The notes below the pieces were generated by a model that saw only the letters and a list, made by a program, of their open reading frames with translations, was not told the origin of the DNA and searched no databases. Source: Flammeovirga sp. SJP92 (lineage in GTDB: Bacteria; Bacteroidota; Bacteroidia; Cytophagales; Flammeovirgaceae). From it: 64,000 nt of DNA. The DNA lies in NCBI RefSeq assembly GCF_001583495.1, contig NZ_LQAQ01000061.1, positions 248,001 to 312,000 of the forward strand, read 5' to 3'. Both the position numbers and the translations under genes were made by a program. Of this stretch, positions 1 to 9,016 are shown in pieces (position 1 is the first letter of the stretch; every line of letters begins with the position of its first letter).

Positions 1-1
1 T

Positions 2-121
2 CCAATCTTAGACGCTGAAGCTAATTTATTAGGAGTTGTAGAACTCGCCTCTTTCAGAAACTTCACACCTGAGGATCGTGAAATTTTGGACAAGGTGACA
101 ATTTGGTTTACAGAAAGTTAA
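2..121 (+). CDS. C-terminal fragment of a GAF-domain protein
   Basis: An open frame enters from the left edge and ends at TAA 119-121, giving the last 39 residues of a protein. The fragment contains LLGVVELASF followed by a Phe-Thr-Pro-Glu-Asp stretch and a final helix. This is the usual end of a GAF sensor domain (strand G-V-L-E-L, then an E-D helix). The next gene, the SpoIIE phosphatase, starts 34 nt downstream on the same strand, so the two may be co-transcribed and share a signalling role. What lies before the fragment cannot be seen, so no function is assigned beyond the GAF end. Confidence 0.6.
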   Translation, partial: PILDAEANLLGVVELASFRNFTPEDREILDKVTIWFTES

Positions 122-154
122 AAATATTGATATAAACAGTAGGACTTTATATAT

Positions 155-3100
155 ATGTTTTTCCAAGACTTAAAGATACGTACTAAAATTACTATAATAA
201 TGTTACTCGTTGTAACTATTACTGTAGTAACTATTAGTTCCCTTTCTTATTTCCAAACTGAAAATTCAGTTGAAAGAAGGTTCTCTCAAACTTTTGATGT
301 TATTAGTACACTGAAAGCAGAACAGATTGACCAAAAGTTCAAGTACATCGAACAAAATTTGAAGTACATGGCAAAATCTGCTTTGATTGTAAATAATGCC
401 ACAAAGTTAAAGTACCTTTTTCAATCCAAATCAAGATCTTATAAAGATTCTACTTATTACGAAATCAAAAGAAAGCTAGATAATGAGCTTTTCCCTAAGC
501 AAATTGTGAATGGGTATTCTAACATTATCATCACCGATAACAAAGGAAATGTTTTATATACGAGTTACACTTTCCCTGCTTCAGTAATTGTTGGTGATAG
601 AAATAAGAAATTTGAAAAAATCATTAAGAAGGCGAAGACAAAAACGTATTTCTCTGAACCTTTCAATACAGAAAAAGGAGCTCATATTTATGTAGTATCC
701 CCTAGAATGAAATCAAGGTTTGGTGAATTAGGACACGTTATTATCCTTTACAGTCTCCAAAAGAATATTTATCCTATTGTTGAAAACAGAACAGGTCTTG
801 GTGACACTGGTGAAATTCTTCTTTCAAGACTTTCTGATAATCAATCAAGCAATGTAACGATTATATCCCCACTAAAAGGCAGTCCAAACCTACTTACAGA
901 GGTGATCAGCCTTGGAGATCCTTCAAACATTGCAATTCAAAAAGCCGCCAAAGGTGATTCTAAAGACTTTAGTTACGATATTGACTGGAGAGGAAAGAAA
1001 ACAATTTCCTATTGGAACTACATCCCAACAACCAATTGGGGTTTAGTCGTAAAAATTGATTATGATGAAATTAAAAGCGGATTAAATGGCCTGATTAGAA
1101 CATTCTTCTATACCGCCATTGTCATCATCTTTATTTCAATGATGATTGCCGTAATTTTCTCAAAATACCTTACAAGTCCTATCATTACACTTAAGAACAG
1201 GTTGAACCTTATTGCAAAAGGTATTCTCCCTCATGAAGTGGTCAATCTGATTCATAAAGATGAAATTGGGGAAATGTCAATGGCCGTTCAAGAAGTAGTG
1301 AACGGTATGAAAAGAACTGCAAATTTTTCAGAACAGATTGGTGAAGGGAACTATGATGCATCTTACACTTCCCTAAGTGATGATGATACATTGGGTAATG
1401 CCTTGATCAGTATGAGAGACAGTATTCAAAGAGCTGAAAAAAGAGATTCTGAACGAAATTGGATTATTACAGGTGAAGCTGAAATTGGACAGATCCTTCG
1501 TAATCATAATGATTTAGTAGAATTAGGCAACGAGGTAATTGCCTTTACAACTGAAAAAATCAATGCTGTTCAAGGTGCTTTCTATGTAGTTGAAGGAGCC
1601 ACTGATGAACTATCATTAGACGAGCAAGAAATTCGACTAGTAAGTACCTATGCTTATAATAAGAAGCGTTTCCTTCAAAAGAAATTCAAATTTGCAGAAG
1701 GTCTAGTGGGGCAAGCCGCTATTGAAATGGAAATGATCTTAAGAACGGAAATTCCAAGCAACTTCTTATCGATCACTTCTGGTTTATTAGGTGAACAAAA
1801 GCCAAAATCCATTCTTATCATGCCTTTGATTGCCAATGATAAAGTATTTGGTATTCTGGAATTTGCTTCTCTGAATAACTTCTCAACAATGAAGTTAGAT
1901 TTTGTAAAAGAAATCTCACACATCATTGCCCGTACGATTTTCAACATTAAGATCAATGAGAGAACTGTTAAGCTACTGAAAGAATCACAGCAGATGAGTT
2001 CAGAACTTTCCGTACAGCAAGAAATTCTCCGTCAGAATGCGGAAGAAATGGAAGCTACTCAGGAAGAATTACAAAGAACGAACCATCGTTTGGAGGAACA
2101 AGTTGAAGAAGTAAAAAGATCACAAAATAGATTACAATCCTTATTAGAAAATGCATCTGAGGTAATTACAATTTTTGATGAAAATGCAAAAATCAAATTC
2201 GTCAGTCCATCTTCTAAACATATCCTTGGTTACAAACCAGCGGACCTTATTAATCTTTCCTACTTAGACAACCTGCACAAAGATAGCGTAGATGAGATTA
2301 GAGATTTCATTCATTCTTTGGCCAACTCTAAGAACGAAGAAACACTAAGTGCACAGTACCGATACAAACTGCAGGATGGCCGATACATCTGGCTAGAAGC
2401 AACAGGTATCAACCTTACGAAAGACCCAGCGATCGAAGGTATTGTAATCAACGCACAAGACATCACAGAAAGAAGAAGAGCAGAAACAGAGAAGCGTATG
2501 CGTACACAAATGCAGGCTTTATCTGAAAACTCACTTGATCTTATTCAAAGGTTAAATAAAGAAGGGTTGATTTTCTATACAAACCCTATCATTGAAGAAC
2601 TCACTGGCCTGTCAGCAGATTTATTCTTGAATCAGAAAATTGACAATACAGCATTACCAGAACATATTATTACAGAATGGAAAGATATGCTGATTGAAGT
2701 TTCTTCTAAGAAAGAAAAGTGTACACGAGAAGTTGAATTTCCTACATCAAGTGGAAATCGATTTATGACTGTCACCGCAATCCCTGAATTCAATGAGGAC
2801 AATGAATTCGAGAGTGCACTTTTCGTATCCCATGATATTACTGAACGTAAAAAATCCGAATTGGAGATCTTGCTTAAAAACAAGAAAATTACAGAAAGTA
2901 TTAATTATGCCAAGCGTATACAGGGAGCTATCATTCCGGAAACGGAAATTATCAAAAGAGACCTTAAAGATTGCTTTATTTTATACAAACCTAGAGATGT
3001 GGTAAGTGGTGACTTCCCATGGTATTTCAAAAAAGACAATGACGTCTATATCGCTGCCGTAGACTGTACAGGTCATGGAGTACCAGGTGCACTGATCTCT

Positions 3101-3640
3101 CTTATTGGTTATTTTATCTTAAATGATATTGTACAAAACAATCACAACATCTCTCCTGGTGAAATATTAGATTTACTGCATCAAGGGGTTACGAAAACCC
3201 TAAGACAAGACTCTAATACAAGTACTAGAGATGGTATGGATATTGCAATTGCAAAAATAGATGTTGATGCCAGAAAGATAGAATATGCAGGCGCACATAG
3301 GCCGCTATTCTTATTCAAAGCTGAAAGCAAAGATTTTATACAGGTAAAAGGAAATAAATTCCCGGTTGGAGGGGAATACAAAACAAGAACAAACTTTACC
3401 ACTCACGAAATTCAATTAGACGAAGGTGATGAGATTTTCTTATTCTCGGATGGTTATCCAGATCAATTCGGAGGACCAGAAAATCGAAAATTTGGAGCTA
3501 AAAGAATCCGTGAGGTCATTTCCGATTCAGACCATTCTAATATGGAAGAGATTGCACATACACTTCACCAAACATTTATGGACTGGAAGGGCAATGCAAA
3601 GCAAACTGATGACGTTATAATGATAGGAATAAGATTTTAG
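155..3640 (+). CDS. Membrane sensor SpoIIE/PP2C-type serine phosphatase (Cache-HAMP-GAF-PAS-PAS-SpoIIE), SiaA-like
   Basis: This is probably the signal-controlled phosphatase that dephosphorylates the SiaC-like antagonist encoded downstream. Visible order: TM1 at about residues 11-30, a large periplasmic Cache-type region to about 310, TM2 at about 312-338, HAMP to about 392, GAF at about 443-600, coiled coil, two PAS domains (about 656-772 and 782-899), then a SpoIIE domain at 913-1161. Catalytic landmarks are SGDF at 952-955, DCTGHGVPGA with metal-ligand Asp970, FSDGYPDQ and a C-terminal QTDDV. P. aeruginosa SiaA also joins a periplasmic sensor and HAMP to a PP2C phosphatase, but it lacks the GAF/PAS insert. 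The residue after SGDF is Pro955 where Tyr or Phe is usual. The substrate is inferred from the neighbours. Confidence 0.9.
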   Translation: MFFQDLKIRTKITIIMLLVVTITVVTISSLSYFQTENSVERRFSQTFDVISTLKAEQIDQKFKYIEQNLKYMAKSALIVNNATKLKYLFQSKSRSYKDSTYYEIKRKLDNELFPKQIVNGYSNIIITDNKGNVLYTSYTFPASVIVGDRNKKFEKIIKKAKTKTYFSEPFNTEKGAHIYVVSPRMKSRFGELGHVIILYSLQKNIYPIVENRTGLGDTGEILLSRLSDNQSSNVTIISPLKGSPNLLTEVISLGDPSNIAIQKAAKGDSKDFSYDIDWRGKKTISYWNYIPTTNWGLVVKIDYDEIKSGLNGLIRTFFYTAIVIIFISMMIAVIFSKYLTSPIITLKNRLNLIAKGILPHEVVNLIHKDEIGEMSMAVQEVVNGMKRTANFSEQIGEGNYDASYTSLSDDDTLGNALISMRDSIQRAEKRDSERNWIITGEAEIGQILRNHNDLVELGNEVIAFTTEKINAVQGAFYVVEGATDELSLDEQEIRLVSTYAYNKKRFLQKKFKFAEGLVGQAAIEMEMILRTEIPSNFLSITSGLLGEQKPKSILIMPLIANDKVFGILEFASLNNFSTMKLDFVKEISHIIARTIFNIKINERTVKLLKESQQMSSELSVQQEILRQNAEEMEATQEELQRTNHRLEEQVEEVKRSQNRLQSLLENASEVITIFDENAKIKFVSPSSKHILGYKPADLINLSYLDNLHKDSVDEIRDFIHSLANSKNEETLSAQYRYKLQDGRYIWLEATGINLTKDPAIEGIVINAQDITERRRAETEKRMRTQMQALSENSLDLIQRLNKEGLIFYTNPIIEELTGLSADLFLNQKIDNTALPEHIITEWKDMLIEVSSKKEKCTREVEFPTSSGNRFMTVTAIPEFNEDNEFESALFVSHDITERKKSELEILLKNKKITESINYAKRIQGAIIPETEIIKRDLKDCFILYKPRDVVSGDFPWYFKKDNDVYIAAVDCTGHGVPGALISLIGYFILNDIVQNNHNISPGEILDLLHQGVTKTLRQDSNTSTRDGMDIAIAKIDVDARKIEYAGAHRPLFLFKAESKDFIQVKGNKFPVGGEYKTRTNFTTHEIQLDEGDEIFLFSDGYPDQFGGPENRKFGAKRIREVISDSDHSNMEEIAHTLHQTFMDWKGNAKQTDDVIMIGIRF

Positions 3641-3650
3641 TTAAGAAAAC

Positions 3651-3680
3651 TTGTTAGTTTCCTACGTTTAGTTATATTTG
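3651..3680 (+). promoter_or_regulatory. Bacteroidota promoter for the siaB-siaC pair
   Basis: TTG at 3651-3653, then exactly 19 nt, then TATATTTG at 3673-3680. This matches the Bacteroidota sigma consensus of a TTG -33 box and a TAnnTTTG -7 box. It starts 10 nt after the phosphatase stop codon, giving siaB-siaC a start of their own with a leader of about 80 nt. The leader holds a small hairpin, ccaac...gttgg. Confidence 0.6.
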
Positions 3681-3768
3681 AAAATATTTTTTTTACGTCT
3701 AAATTTAAAATTCGTAAGAATGAAGCTCCAACAATATTAAGTTGGTTTAATAATTTCTGTTCGGACAT

Positions 3769-4317
3769 ATGAAATACATCTACGAACTTCACAGGACAAT
3801 GCTTGACAAAGATCTCATCCTCGTTTATGAAGGAGAGATTACGCAAGATATAACCAAATCTGTATTATCCATGGCGGAAAGGAACATGGACTCATATGGT
3901 GAACAGTCAAAGATCAAAAGAAAGGTCTTTAACGTTATGGTAGAGTGCTTGCAGAACATCAGTAAGTATGCTGTCCCGATGGAGAAACAATCTGACAAAA
4001 AAAACAGTGCCGTCTTTATGATAGGCAAAGAAGATAACTCTTATTTTATCACGTCAGGCAACCCAATACTTTCTAAGAATGTCAGAGACATTGCGAAAAG
4101 GTTAGAAAGAATTAATGACCTCGATAAAGACGGTCTGAAAGATTTATATAAAGATATTATCAAGAACGGTAAGATTTCGGCCAAAGGTGGTGCAGGTCTT
4201 GGCTTTATTGATATGGCCAGAAAATCAGGCGAGAAACTCCGCTTTGATTTTGAACCCATCAATGATGAGTTCACATTTTTTTCTCTTAAAACGACAATTC
4301 CAAGAAATCTAAAATAA
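3769..4317 (+). CDS. siaB: SiaB family protein kinase (DUF6272)
   Basis: A 182-residue soluble GHKL-fold kinase of the SiaB/DUF6272 type, expected to phosphorylate its SiaC partner. The ATP-binding landmarks are the N-box-like VECLQNISKYA (Asn63) and a glycine loop, KGGAGLGFIDMA, near residue 140. It has no transmembrane segment. The SiaC-like gene begins 6 nt after its stop, and a SpoIIE phosphatase lies just upstream, reproducing the P. aeruginosa siaA-siaB-siaC set in which kinase and phosphatase set the phosphorylation state of SiaC. In Pseudomonas the output is the diguanylate cyclase SiaD. No GGDEF gene is visible here, so the output differs or lies elsewhere. Confidence 0.85.
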   Translation: MKYIYELHRTMLDKDLILVYEGEITQDITKSVLSMAERNMDSYGEQSKIKRKVFNVMVECLQNISKYAVPMEKQSDKKNSAVFMIGKEDNSYFITSGNPILSKNVRDIAKRLERINDLDKDGLKDLYKDIIKNGKISAKGGAGLGFIDMARKSGEKLRFDFEPINDEFTFFSLKTTIPRNLK

Positions 4318-4323
4318 CTTTAC

Positions 4324-4686
4324 ATGAAAGTCCTTAATCTTGCAGGAACGGAGGATACGCCAAAAGTCATCTTGGACAAAGACAACGAACTATTCGAAAT
4401 TTCGGGTAGATCACTTCCAGAAGACTCAGCAGAATTCTTTGCTCCTATCCTAAAGTGGATAGAAGAGTATGCTGAAAATGCAAATAGCTCAACAAAGTTT
4501 TTATTCAAACTTGAATACTTTAATACAGCTTCATCTAAGCTTATATTAGATGTGCTGTCAGCATTAGAAGAAATAGTAGGTACTACAATTGTATGGTACT
4601 ACCATGAAGATGATGAAGATATGCAAGAAGCTGGAGAAGAGTTTGAAGAATTAGTAGAACTTGAATTTGAATTCGAAACATACTAA
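4324..4686 (+). CDS. siaC: SiaC family regulatory phosphoprotein (DUF1987)
   Basis: A 120-residue STAS-like phosphoprotein of the SiaC/DUF1987 family, the switch component of the Sia partner-switch system. The family signature LEYFNTASSK places a threonine at residue 68, the same number as the Thr68 reported as the phosphorylation site in P. aeruginosa SiaC. The C-terminus is strongly acidic (about 14 Glu/Asp in the last 25 residues). It is coupled to the SiaB-like kinase by a 6-nt gap and closed by a strong terminator. The phosphorylation site is inferred by motif alignment. The downstream target is unknown because no diguanylate cyclase lies nearby. Confidence 0.87.
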   Translation: MKVLNLAGTEDTPKVILDKDNELFEISGRSLPEDSAEFFAPILKWIEEYAENANSSTKFLFKLEYFNTASSKLILDVLSALEEIVGTTIVWYYHEDDEDMQEAGEEFEELVELEFEFETY

Positions 4687-4704
4687 TATGTAACTTTCTC
4701 AATA

Positions 4705-4744
4705 AAAAACACTTGGCTTTTCTTTTAAAACCAAGTGTTTTTTA
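4705..4744 (+). terminator. Rho-independent terminator after siaC
   Basis: Eleven-bp stem AAAACACTTGG / CCAAGTGTTTT (4706-4716 and 4731-4741) with a 14-nt loop and a T-run. It separates the Sia module from the ABC fusion gene. Confidence 0.8.
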
Positions 4745-4771
4745 TATTTACTTAATAAATAACGGTTTTTG

Positions 4772-4829
4772 ATGCAATATTTACCATCATTATTGCATTA
4801 ATTAAATATATACTCAAAGGAGTGTATAT
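4772..4829 (+). repeat. Two adjacent stem-loops in the leader of the ABC fusion gene
   Basis: First hairpin: ATGCAATA / TATTGCAT (4772-4779 and 4791-4798). Second: ATATATACTC / GAGTGTATAT (4806-4815 and 4820-4829) with a 4-nt loop and one G-U pair. They lie 46-103 nt before the start codon of the ABC gene. No T-run follows, so they are not a standard terminator. They may be leader RNA structure or operator half-sites. Confidence 0.35.
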
Positions 4830-4874
4830 TATTTTTTGTTTTGAATTGAATTTCCGAACTATTGTCGGCAATCT

Positions 4875-7800
4875 ATGAGTGAAGAAATATTAAAGGCACT
4901 GACCCAACTTTTCGCTATCATCTCTACACAAGATGAGGGTTTAACAGAAACCGAAAGAAATTTCGTTATCAATTTCTTGAATCAAGAACTTGAGAAACGT
5001 TCTGTTGAAGAATATATAGAACTCTATGATCAGCTTATCAAAGATGAAGAAGATCGTATAGCAAAGAGAAAAGCAAAGGCTGCCAAGAAAAGAGCTGCTA
5101 GAGGTGAAAGTGCTGACGATACAGTATCAGATGCTGTATCAGTGAGAAACTCAGTAAGAACACTTTCTCTTTGTAGAAAGATCAATAAGACACTTGACCA
5201 GAAACAAAAAGTCATTGTTATGGTGAAGTTGTTAGAACTCGTTGCTTCTGATAAATCATTTACCCCACAAAGAATGGATATCATACACACTGTTGCAGAT
5301 GTGTTTAATATTCCTTCTCCTGAATACAAACTCCTTGAACGTTTTGTCATTGAAACACACTCTTCAAAAATTGACAATGAAGATATCCTTATTTTTGATG
5401 ATGAAATGCCTCCTGAAGGAAGTAAGATCAAATTTATTGATTCGGGCCTTTTAGATGGTGAGATTATTTTCATCAGACTAAAAAGTGTTGCCCTCTACTT
5501 CACTAAATACACAGGTAAAGACACTATTTACTTAAATGGTCAGCCTGTTGCATCAAATACAGTTCATTTATTCTCTCCAGGTAGTATTTTCAAAACTCCA
5601 AAAGGAGCACCATTATACTACAGTGACTTAGTCAATAAATACAACTCTGATGAAATTGGTGGTAATATCTCTTTCGTTGTTGAGAACTTAGAATATAAAT
5701 TCCCTAATGGCCAAGTTGGTCTCCGTGATATTAATTTCGGTGAAAACACAGGACAACTTGTAGGTATTATGGGTGCATCTGGAGCAGGTAAAACGACATT
5801 ACTGAATGTGCTCGCTGGTTTGGAAACGCCATCTAACGGTGAAGTAAGAATCAACGGCTACAACCTGCACAAAGAAAAAGATAAAATTGAAGGTGTTATT
5901 GGGTACATTGCTCAAGACGACCTTCTAATTGAAGAATTAACAGTATTCCAAAACCTTTATTACAATGCCAAGCTTTGTTTCAAAGATATGAATGAAGCAG
6001 AATTGACAGATAAAGTAAATGAGGTACTACTTAGTTTAGGTTTAGATAGAATTGCTCACTTAGTAGTGGGTAATGTTCTGAATAAAAAGATTTCAGGTGG
6101 TCAGCGTAAACGTCTAAATATCGCCTTAGAGCTTATCCGTGAGCCAGCGGTAATGTTTGTGGATGAACCAACATCAGGTTTATCTTCAAGAGACTCTGAA
6201 AACGTAATTGACCTTTTAAAAGAATTATCGCTAAAAGGAAAACTAATATTTGTTGTAATTCACCAGCCTTCATCAGATATCTATAAGATGTTTGATAAAA
6301 TGTGGCTGTTGGATACTGGCGGATATCCGGTATTCTATGGCAACCCTATTGAAGCAATTACTCACTTCAAGAGTGCAGCTGGACAAGTGGATAGTGATCA
6401 AGGACAATGTAACACTTGTGGTAACGTAAACCCAGAACAGCTTTTCAATATCATTGAAGCACAAGTTGTGGATGAATACGGCGAATTTACCAACAAAAGA
6501 AAAGCAACTCCTCAAGACTGGTATAAAGTTTATTCTGAAACTTTCCAGAAAACTGAAGTTGAAGAAGTTCACGTGGACCCTCCTAAAACATTAAGAATTC
6601 CTTCTAAGATTAAGCAGACTGCAATCTTTACTATTCGTGATTTCCTTGCGAAGTTTAGTAATAAGCAATACTTATTGATCAACCTATTAGAGGCTCCTTT
6701 CTTAGCAGTTTTACTTTCTTGGGTAATTTATTACATCAAGAATAACGACTCCGATTACATATTCAGACATAATGAAAATGTTCCAGCTTATATCCTGATT
6801 GCAATTCTGGTTGCACTATTTATGGGTATGACAGTGAGTGCGGAGGAAATTATCAAAGACAGGAAAATAAAGAAAAGGGAATCATTCCTTAATCTAAGTA
6901 GGTCTAGTTACCTCTTTTCAAAGCTGATTATTCTTTTTGGATTCTCTGCAGTACAAACATTCACTTTTGTACTTATTGGTAACACTATCCTTGAAATTCC
7001 TGACTTGACATATCAGTATTGGTTGATTCTATTTACTGTTTCTTGCCACGCCAACCTTATTGGTTTAAACATTTCATCAGCCTTCAATTCCGCTATTACG
7101 GTTTACATATTAATTCCTATTCTACTCATTCCTCAAATGATTTTGAGTGGTTTAATATTTGACTTCAGCAAATTGAATAACACAATTAGTGAACATGGCA
7201 AAACGCCACTGATTGCTGATATTATGGCTTCAAGATGGGCATACGAAGGATTATCTGTAGAGCAATTCAAAAACAACAGATATGAAAAACCTTTCTTTGA
7301 TGTTGACATGAAGTTGAGTCAAAGTAATTATAAGAGTGCTTATTGGGAACCGAGAATGGAGGAAATCCTTTACAATGCTCAATTAAACAGTAAGAACACG
7401 AATGACAGTACAGCTAAAATTTTAGCAGATGATATTCTTACTCTTACAAATGAGATCAATTCAGATTTATTCTTCACGACGATGGAAGAAAAGAAAGCTA
7501 CTGTAATGGCCTTCATGGAAGATGGTAAAATCACTTCAAGCGAAGGTAATCAGTTCAGAAAAATTCTTTATGAGTCGTCCATTTTTTATAATGATTTCTT
7601 GATTAAAGCAGAAGAACAAAGAGATGCTAAAATCTATGAAATGAAGAAAGCTTATGGTGATGACTTTAATTTATCTGAATCAAAAGATAAATATTACAAT
7701 GATCAATTAGAAACTTTTGTGAAAAACAAAACTGTTCTTAATAGAACTGTTGTTGATCATAATAGAATTGTGCAACTTATAGATCCAATTTTCTTTATTA

Positions 7801-8015
7801 AGGAGAACACAGCCGGAGTTTTGGATTATAGAACTCACCTGTTTGCTCCCGCAAAGAAATTTTTTGGCACATATATTGACACATTTACATTTAATGTACT
7901 GTGGATTTGGATGATGTCTATTCTTTTGTACTTCTCCCTTTATTTTGAATTATTGAAGAAACTGATAGAAGGGGTTGAAGTAATTTTTACAAAGATTGTC
8001 TCTAAAGAAGCATAA
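4875..8015 (+). CDS. TerB-like / FHA-like / ABCG-type ABC transporter fusion (ATPase and permease in one chain)
   Basis: A 1046-residue ABC half-transporter of the ABCG/ABC2 layout with a long regulatory N-terminus. Residues 1-180 are helical and acidic and look like a TerB-type domain. About 190-255 is a short beta-rich FHA-like segment (LNGQPVASNTVHLFSPGS). The ATPase spans about 262-490, with Walker A GASGAGKT near 300, signature ISGGQRKRL near 406 and Walker B MFVDEPTSG near 427. A CNTCG cysteine pair follows near 514. The membrane part starts near 600, with about six helices and a large soluble insert (about 760-990) before the last helix. The substrate is unknown. It stands alone between terminator-bounded neighbours, and a TerD homologue occurs far away near 57 kb. 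Confidence 0.85.
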   Translation: MSEEILKALTQLFAIISTQDEGLTETERNFVINFLNQELEKRSVEEYIELYDQLIKDEEDRIAKRKAKAAKKRAARGESADDTVSDAVSVRNSVRTLSLCRKINKTLDQKQKVIVMVKLLELVASDKSFTPQRMDIIHTVADVFNIPSPEYKLLERFVIETHSSKIDNEDILIFDDEMPPEGSKIKFIDSGLLDGEIIFIRLKSVALYFTKYTGKDTIYLNGQPVASNTVHLFSPGSIFKTPKGAPLYYSDLVNKYNSDEIGGNISFVVENLEYKFPNGQVGLRDINFGENTGQLVGIMGASGAGKTTLLNVLAGLETPSNGEVRINGYNLHKEKDKIEGVIGYIAQDDLLIEELTVFQNLYYNAKLCFKDMNEAELTDKVNEVLLSLGLDRIAHLVVGNVLNKKISGGQRKRLNIALELIREPAVMFVDEPTSGLSSRDSENVIDLLKELSLKGKLIFVVIHQPSSDIYKMFDKMWLLDTGGYPVFYGNPIEAITHFKSAAGQVDSDQGQCNTCGNVNPEQLFNIIEAQVVDEYGEFTNKRKATPQDWYKVYSETFQKTEVEEVHVDPPKTLRIPSKIKQTAIFTIRDFLAKFSNKQYLLINLLEAPFLAVLLSWVIYYIKNNDSDYIFRHNENVPAYILIAILVALFMGMTVSAEEIIKDRKIKKRESFLNLSRSSYLFSKLIILFGFSAVQTFTFVLIGNTILEIPDLTYQYWLILFTVSCHANLIGLNISSAFNSAITVYILIPILLIPQMILSGLIFDFSKLNNTISEHGKTPLIADIMASRWAYEGLSVEQFKNNRYEKPFFDVDMKLSQSNYKSAYWEPRMEEILYNAQLNSKNTNDSTAKILADDILTLTNEINSDLFFTTMEEKKATVMAFMEDGKITSSEGNQFRKILYESSIFYNDFLIKAEEQRDAKIYEMKKAYGDDFNLSESKDKYYNDQLETFVKNKTVLNRTVVDHNRIVQLIDPIFFIKENTAGVLDYRTHLFAPAKKFFGTYIDTFTFNVLWIWMMSILLYFSLYFELLKKLIEGVEVIFTKIVSKEA

Positions 8016-8079
8016 ACACAACTGTTAAAAATATCCTCATATATTTTGGATAGCAACTATCTTAGAAAACCGGAATAAG

Positions 8080-8982
8080 ATGAAAACCAAATATCTTAAT
8101 ACATTAGCCGCATCGGTACTCTTAGCTTCCTCGTTCGCTCAAGCTGGAGAATTACCTATTGAAAAAGTAAAAGACACAAAAGTAGGGGTAGCCCCTTCTC
8201 ACGTTGAACAAGAAATATTACCAGTAGGTGAAGTACTAGAATCTATCCCTTCTCCTCTAGAGATTTCTGTTTTAATTAAAGAGAATGGAACAGTTTACAA
8301 TAAAAGCGATTTAAATGCACCTGACGCTGTTTCAAGATATAATACTACTTTTCAAAAAGCACTAAACTTAGGTATCTATGGTACTGACCTTGGCTTTGCG
8401 AACATTTATGGAAAAAATCAAGATGCGATTAGTTTCTTAAACTCAGTAAAAGATCTTGCTGATGGATTAGGAATTGGGGCATTTTTTGATTACGAAACAA
8501 TTAAAGAATTAGCTGAAAGTTCAAATAGATTAGACGAACTGATTCAGACTACAACTTTAAACTTCGAAAAAATTAATAATAACCTAGCTGAAAGAAAAAG
8601 AGAGAACGTTAGTGCTCTTATTCTTACAGGAGGTTGGATTGAAGCTGTTTACCTTACAGCAATGGTAAACGCACGTGAACCAAATGATCTTTTAAAAGAT
8701 AAAATTGGTGACCAGAAAATTGTATTAGATCAATTACTTCTAGTTTTAGATATATATAAATCAAGCCCAGGATTTGAAGACTTGATTAATGACCTAACTG
8801 CTTTACAAGAGATCTATGATCAAATTGAAGTGGAGGTAATCGTAGGAGAACCTACTATGGAAGAAATTGATGGCGTACTTGTTGTTACAGATGGTACTAG
8901 AAGCGTAGTCCATGTAACAGACGGTGATATCCAAAAAATCACAAGTTTATTGAAATCTATCCGTAACAAGGTAATTAGATAA
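8080..8982 (+). CDS. Exported helical protein of unknown function
   Basis: I do not recognise the family. The 300-residue product begins with a clean signal peptide (MKTKYLNTLAASVLLASSFAQA, presumed cleavage after Ala22), so it should be periplasmic. The mature part is mostly helical and fairly acidic, with a conserved-looking segment ILTGGWIEAVYLTAM around residue 185 and a Val-rich stretch near 250. No cysteine follows the signal region, so it is not a lipoprotein. The gene follows the ABC transporter fusion by 64 nt and precedes a second exported protein by about 34 nt, so a shared transcript is possible. Confidence 0.7.
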   Translation: MKTKYLNTLAASVLLASSFAQAGELPIEKVKDTKVGVAPSHVEQEILPVGEVLESIPSPLEISVLIKENGTVYNKSDLNAPDAVSRYNTTFQKALNLGIYGTDLGFANIYGKNQDAISFLNSVKDLADGLGIGAFFDYETIKELAESSNRLDELIQTTTLNFEKINNNLAERKRENVSALILTGGWIEAVYLTAMVNAREPNDLLKDKIGDQKIVLDQLLLVLDIYKSSPGFEDLINDLTALQEIYDQIEVEVIVGEPTMEEIDGVLVVTDGTRSVVHVTDGDIQKITSLLKSIRNKVIR

Positions 8983-9016
8983 TAAGATTACTTCTTAAGT
9001 GAAAAAATACAGAAAA

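Noticed and set aside
5030-5473. A 147-residue minus-strand frame inside the TerB-ABC gene
   Set aside because: It is antisense to a clearly coding region and has a composition typical of shadow frames.
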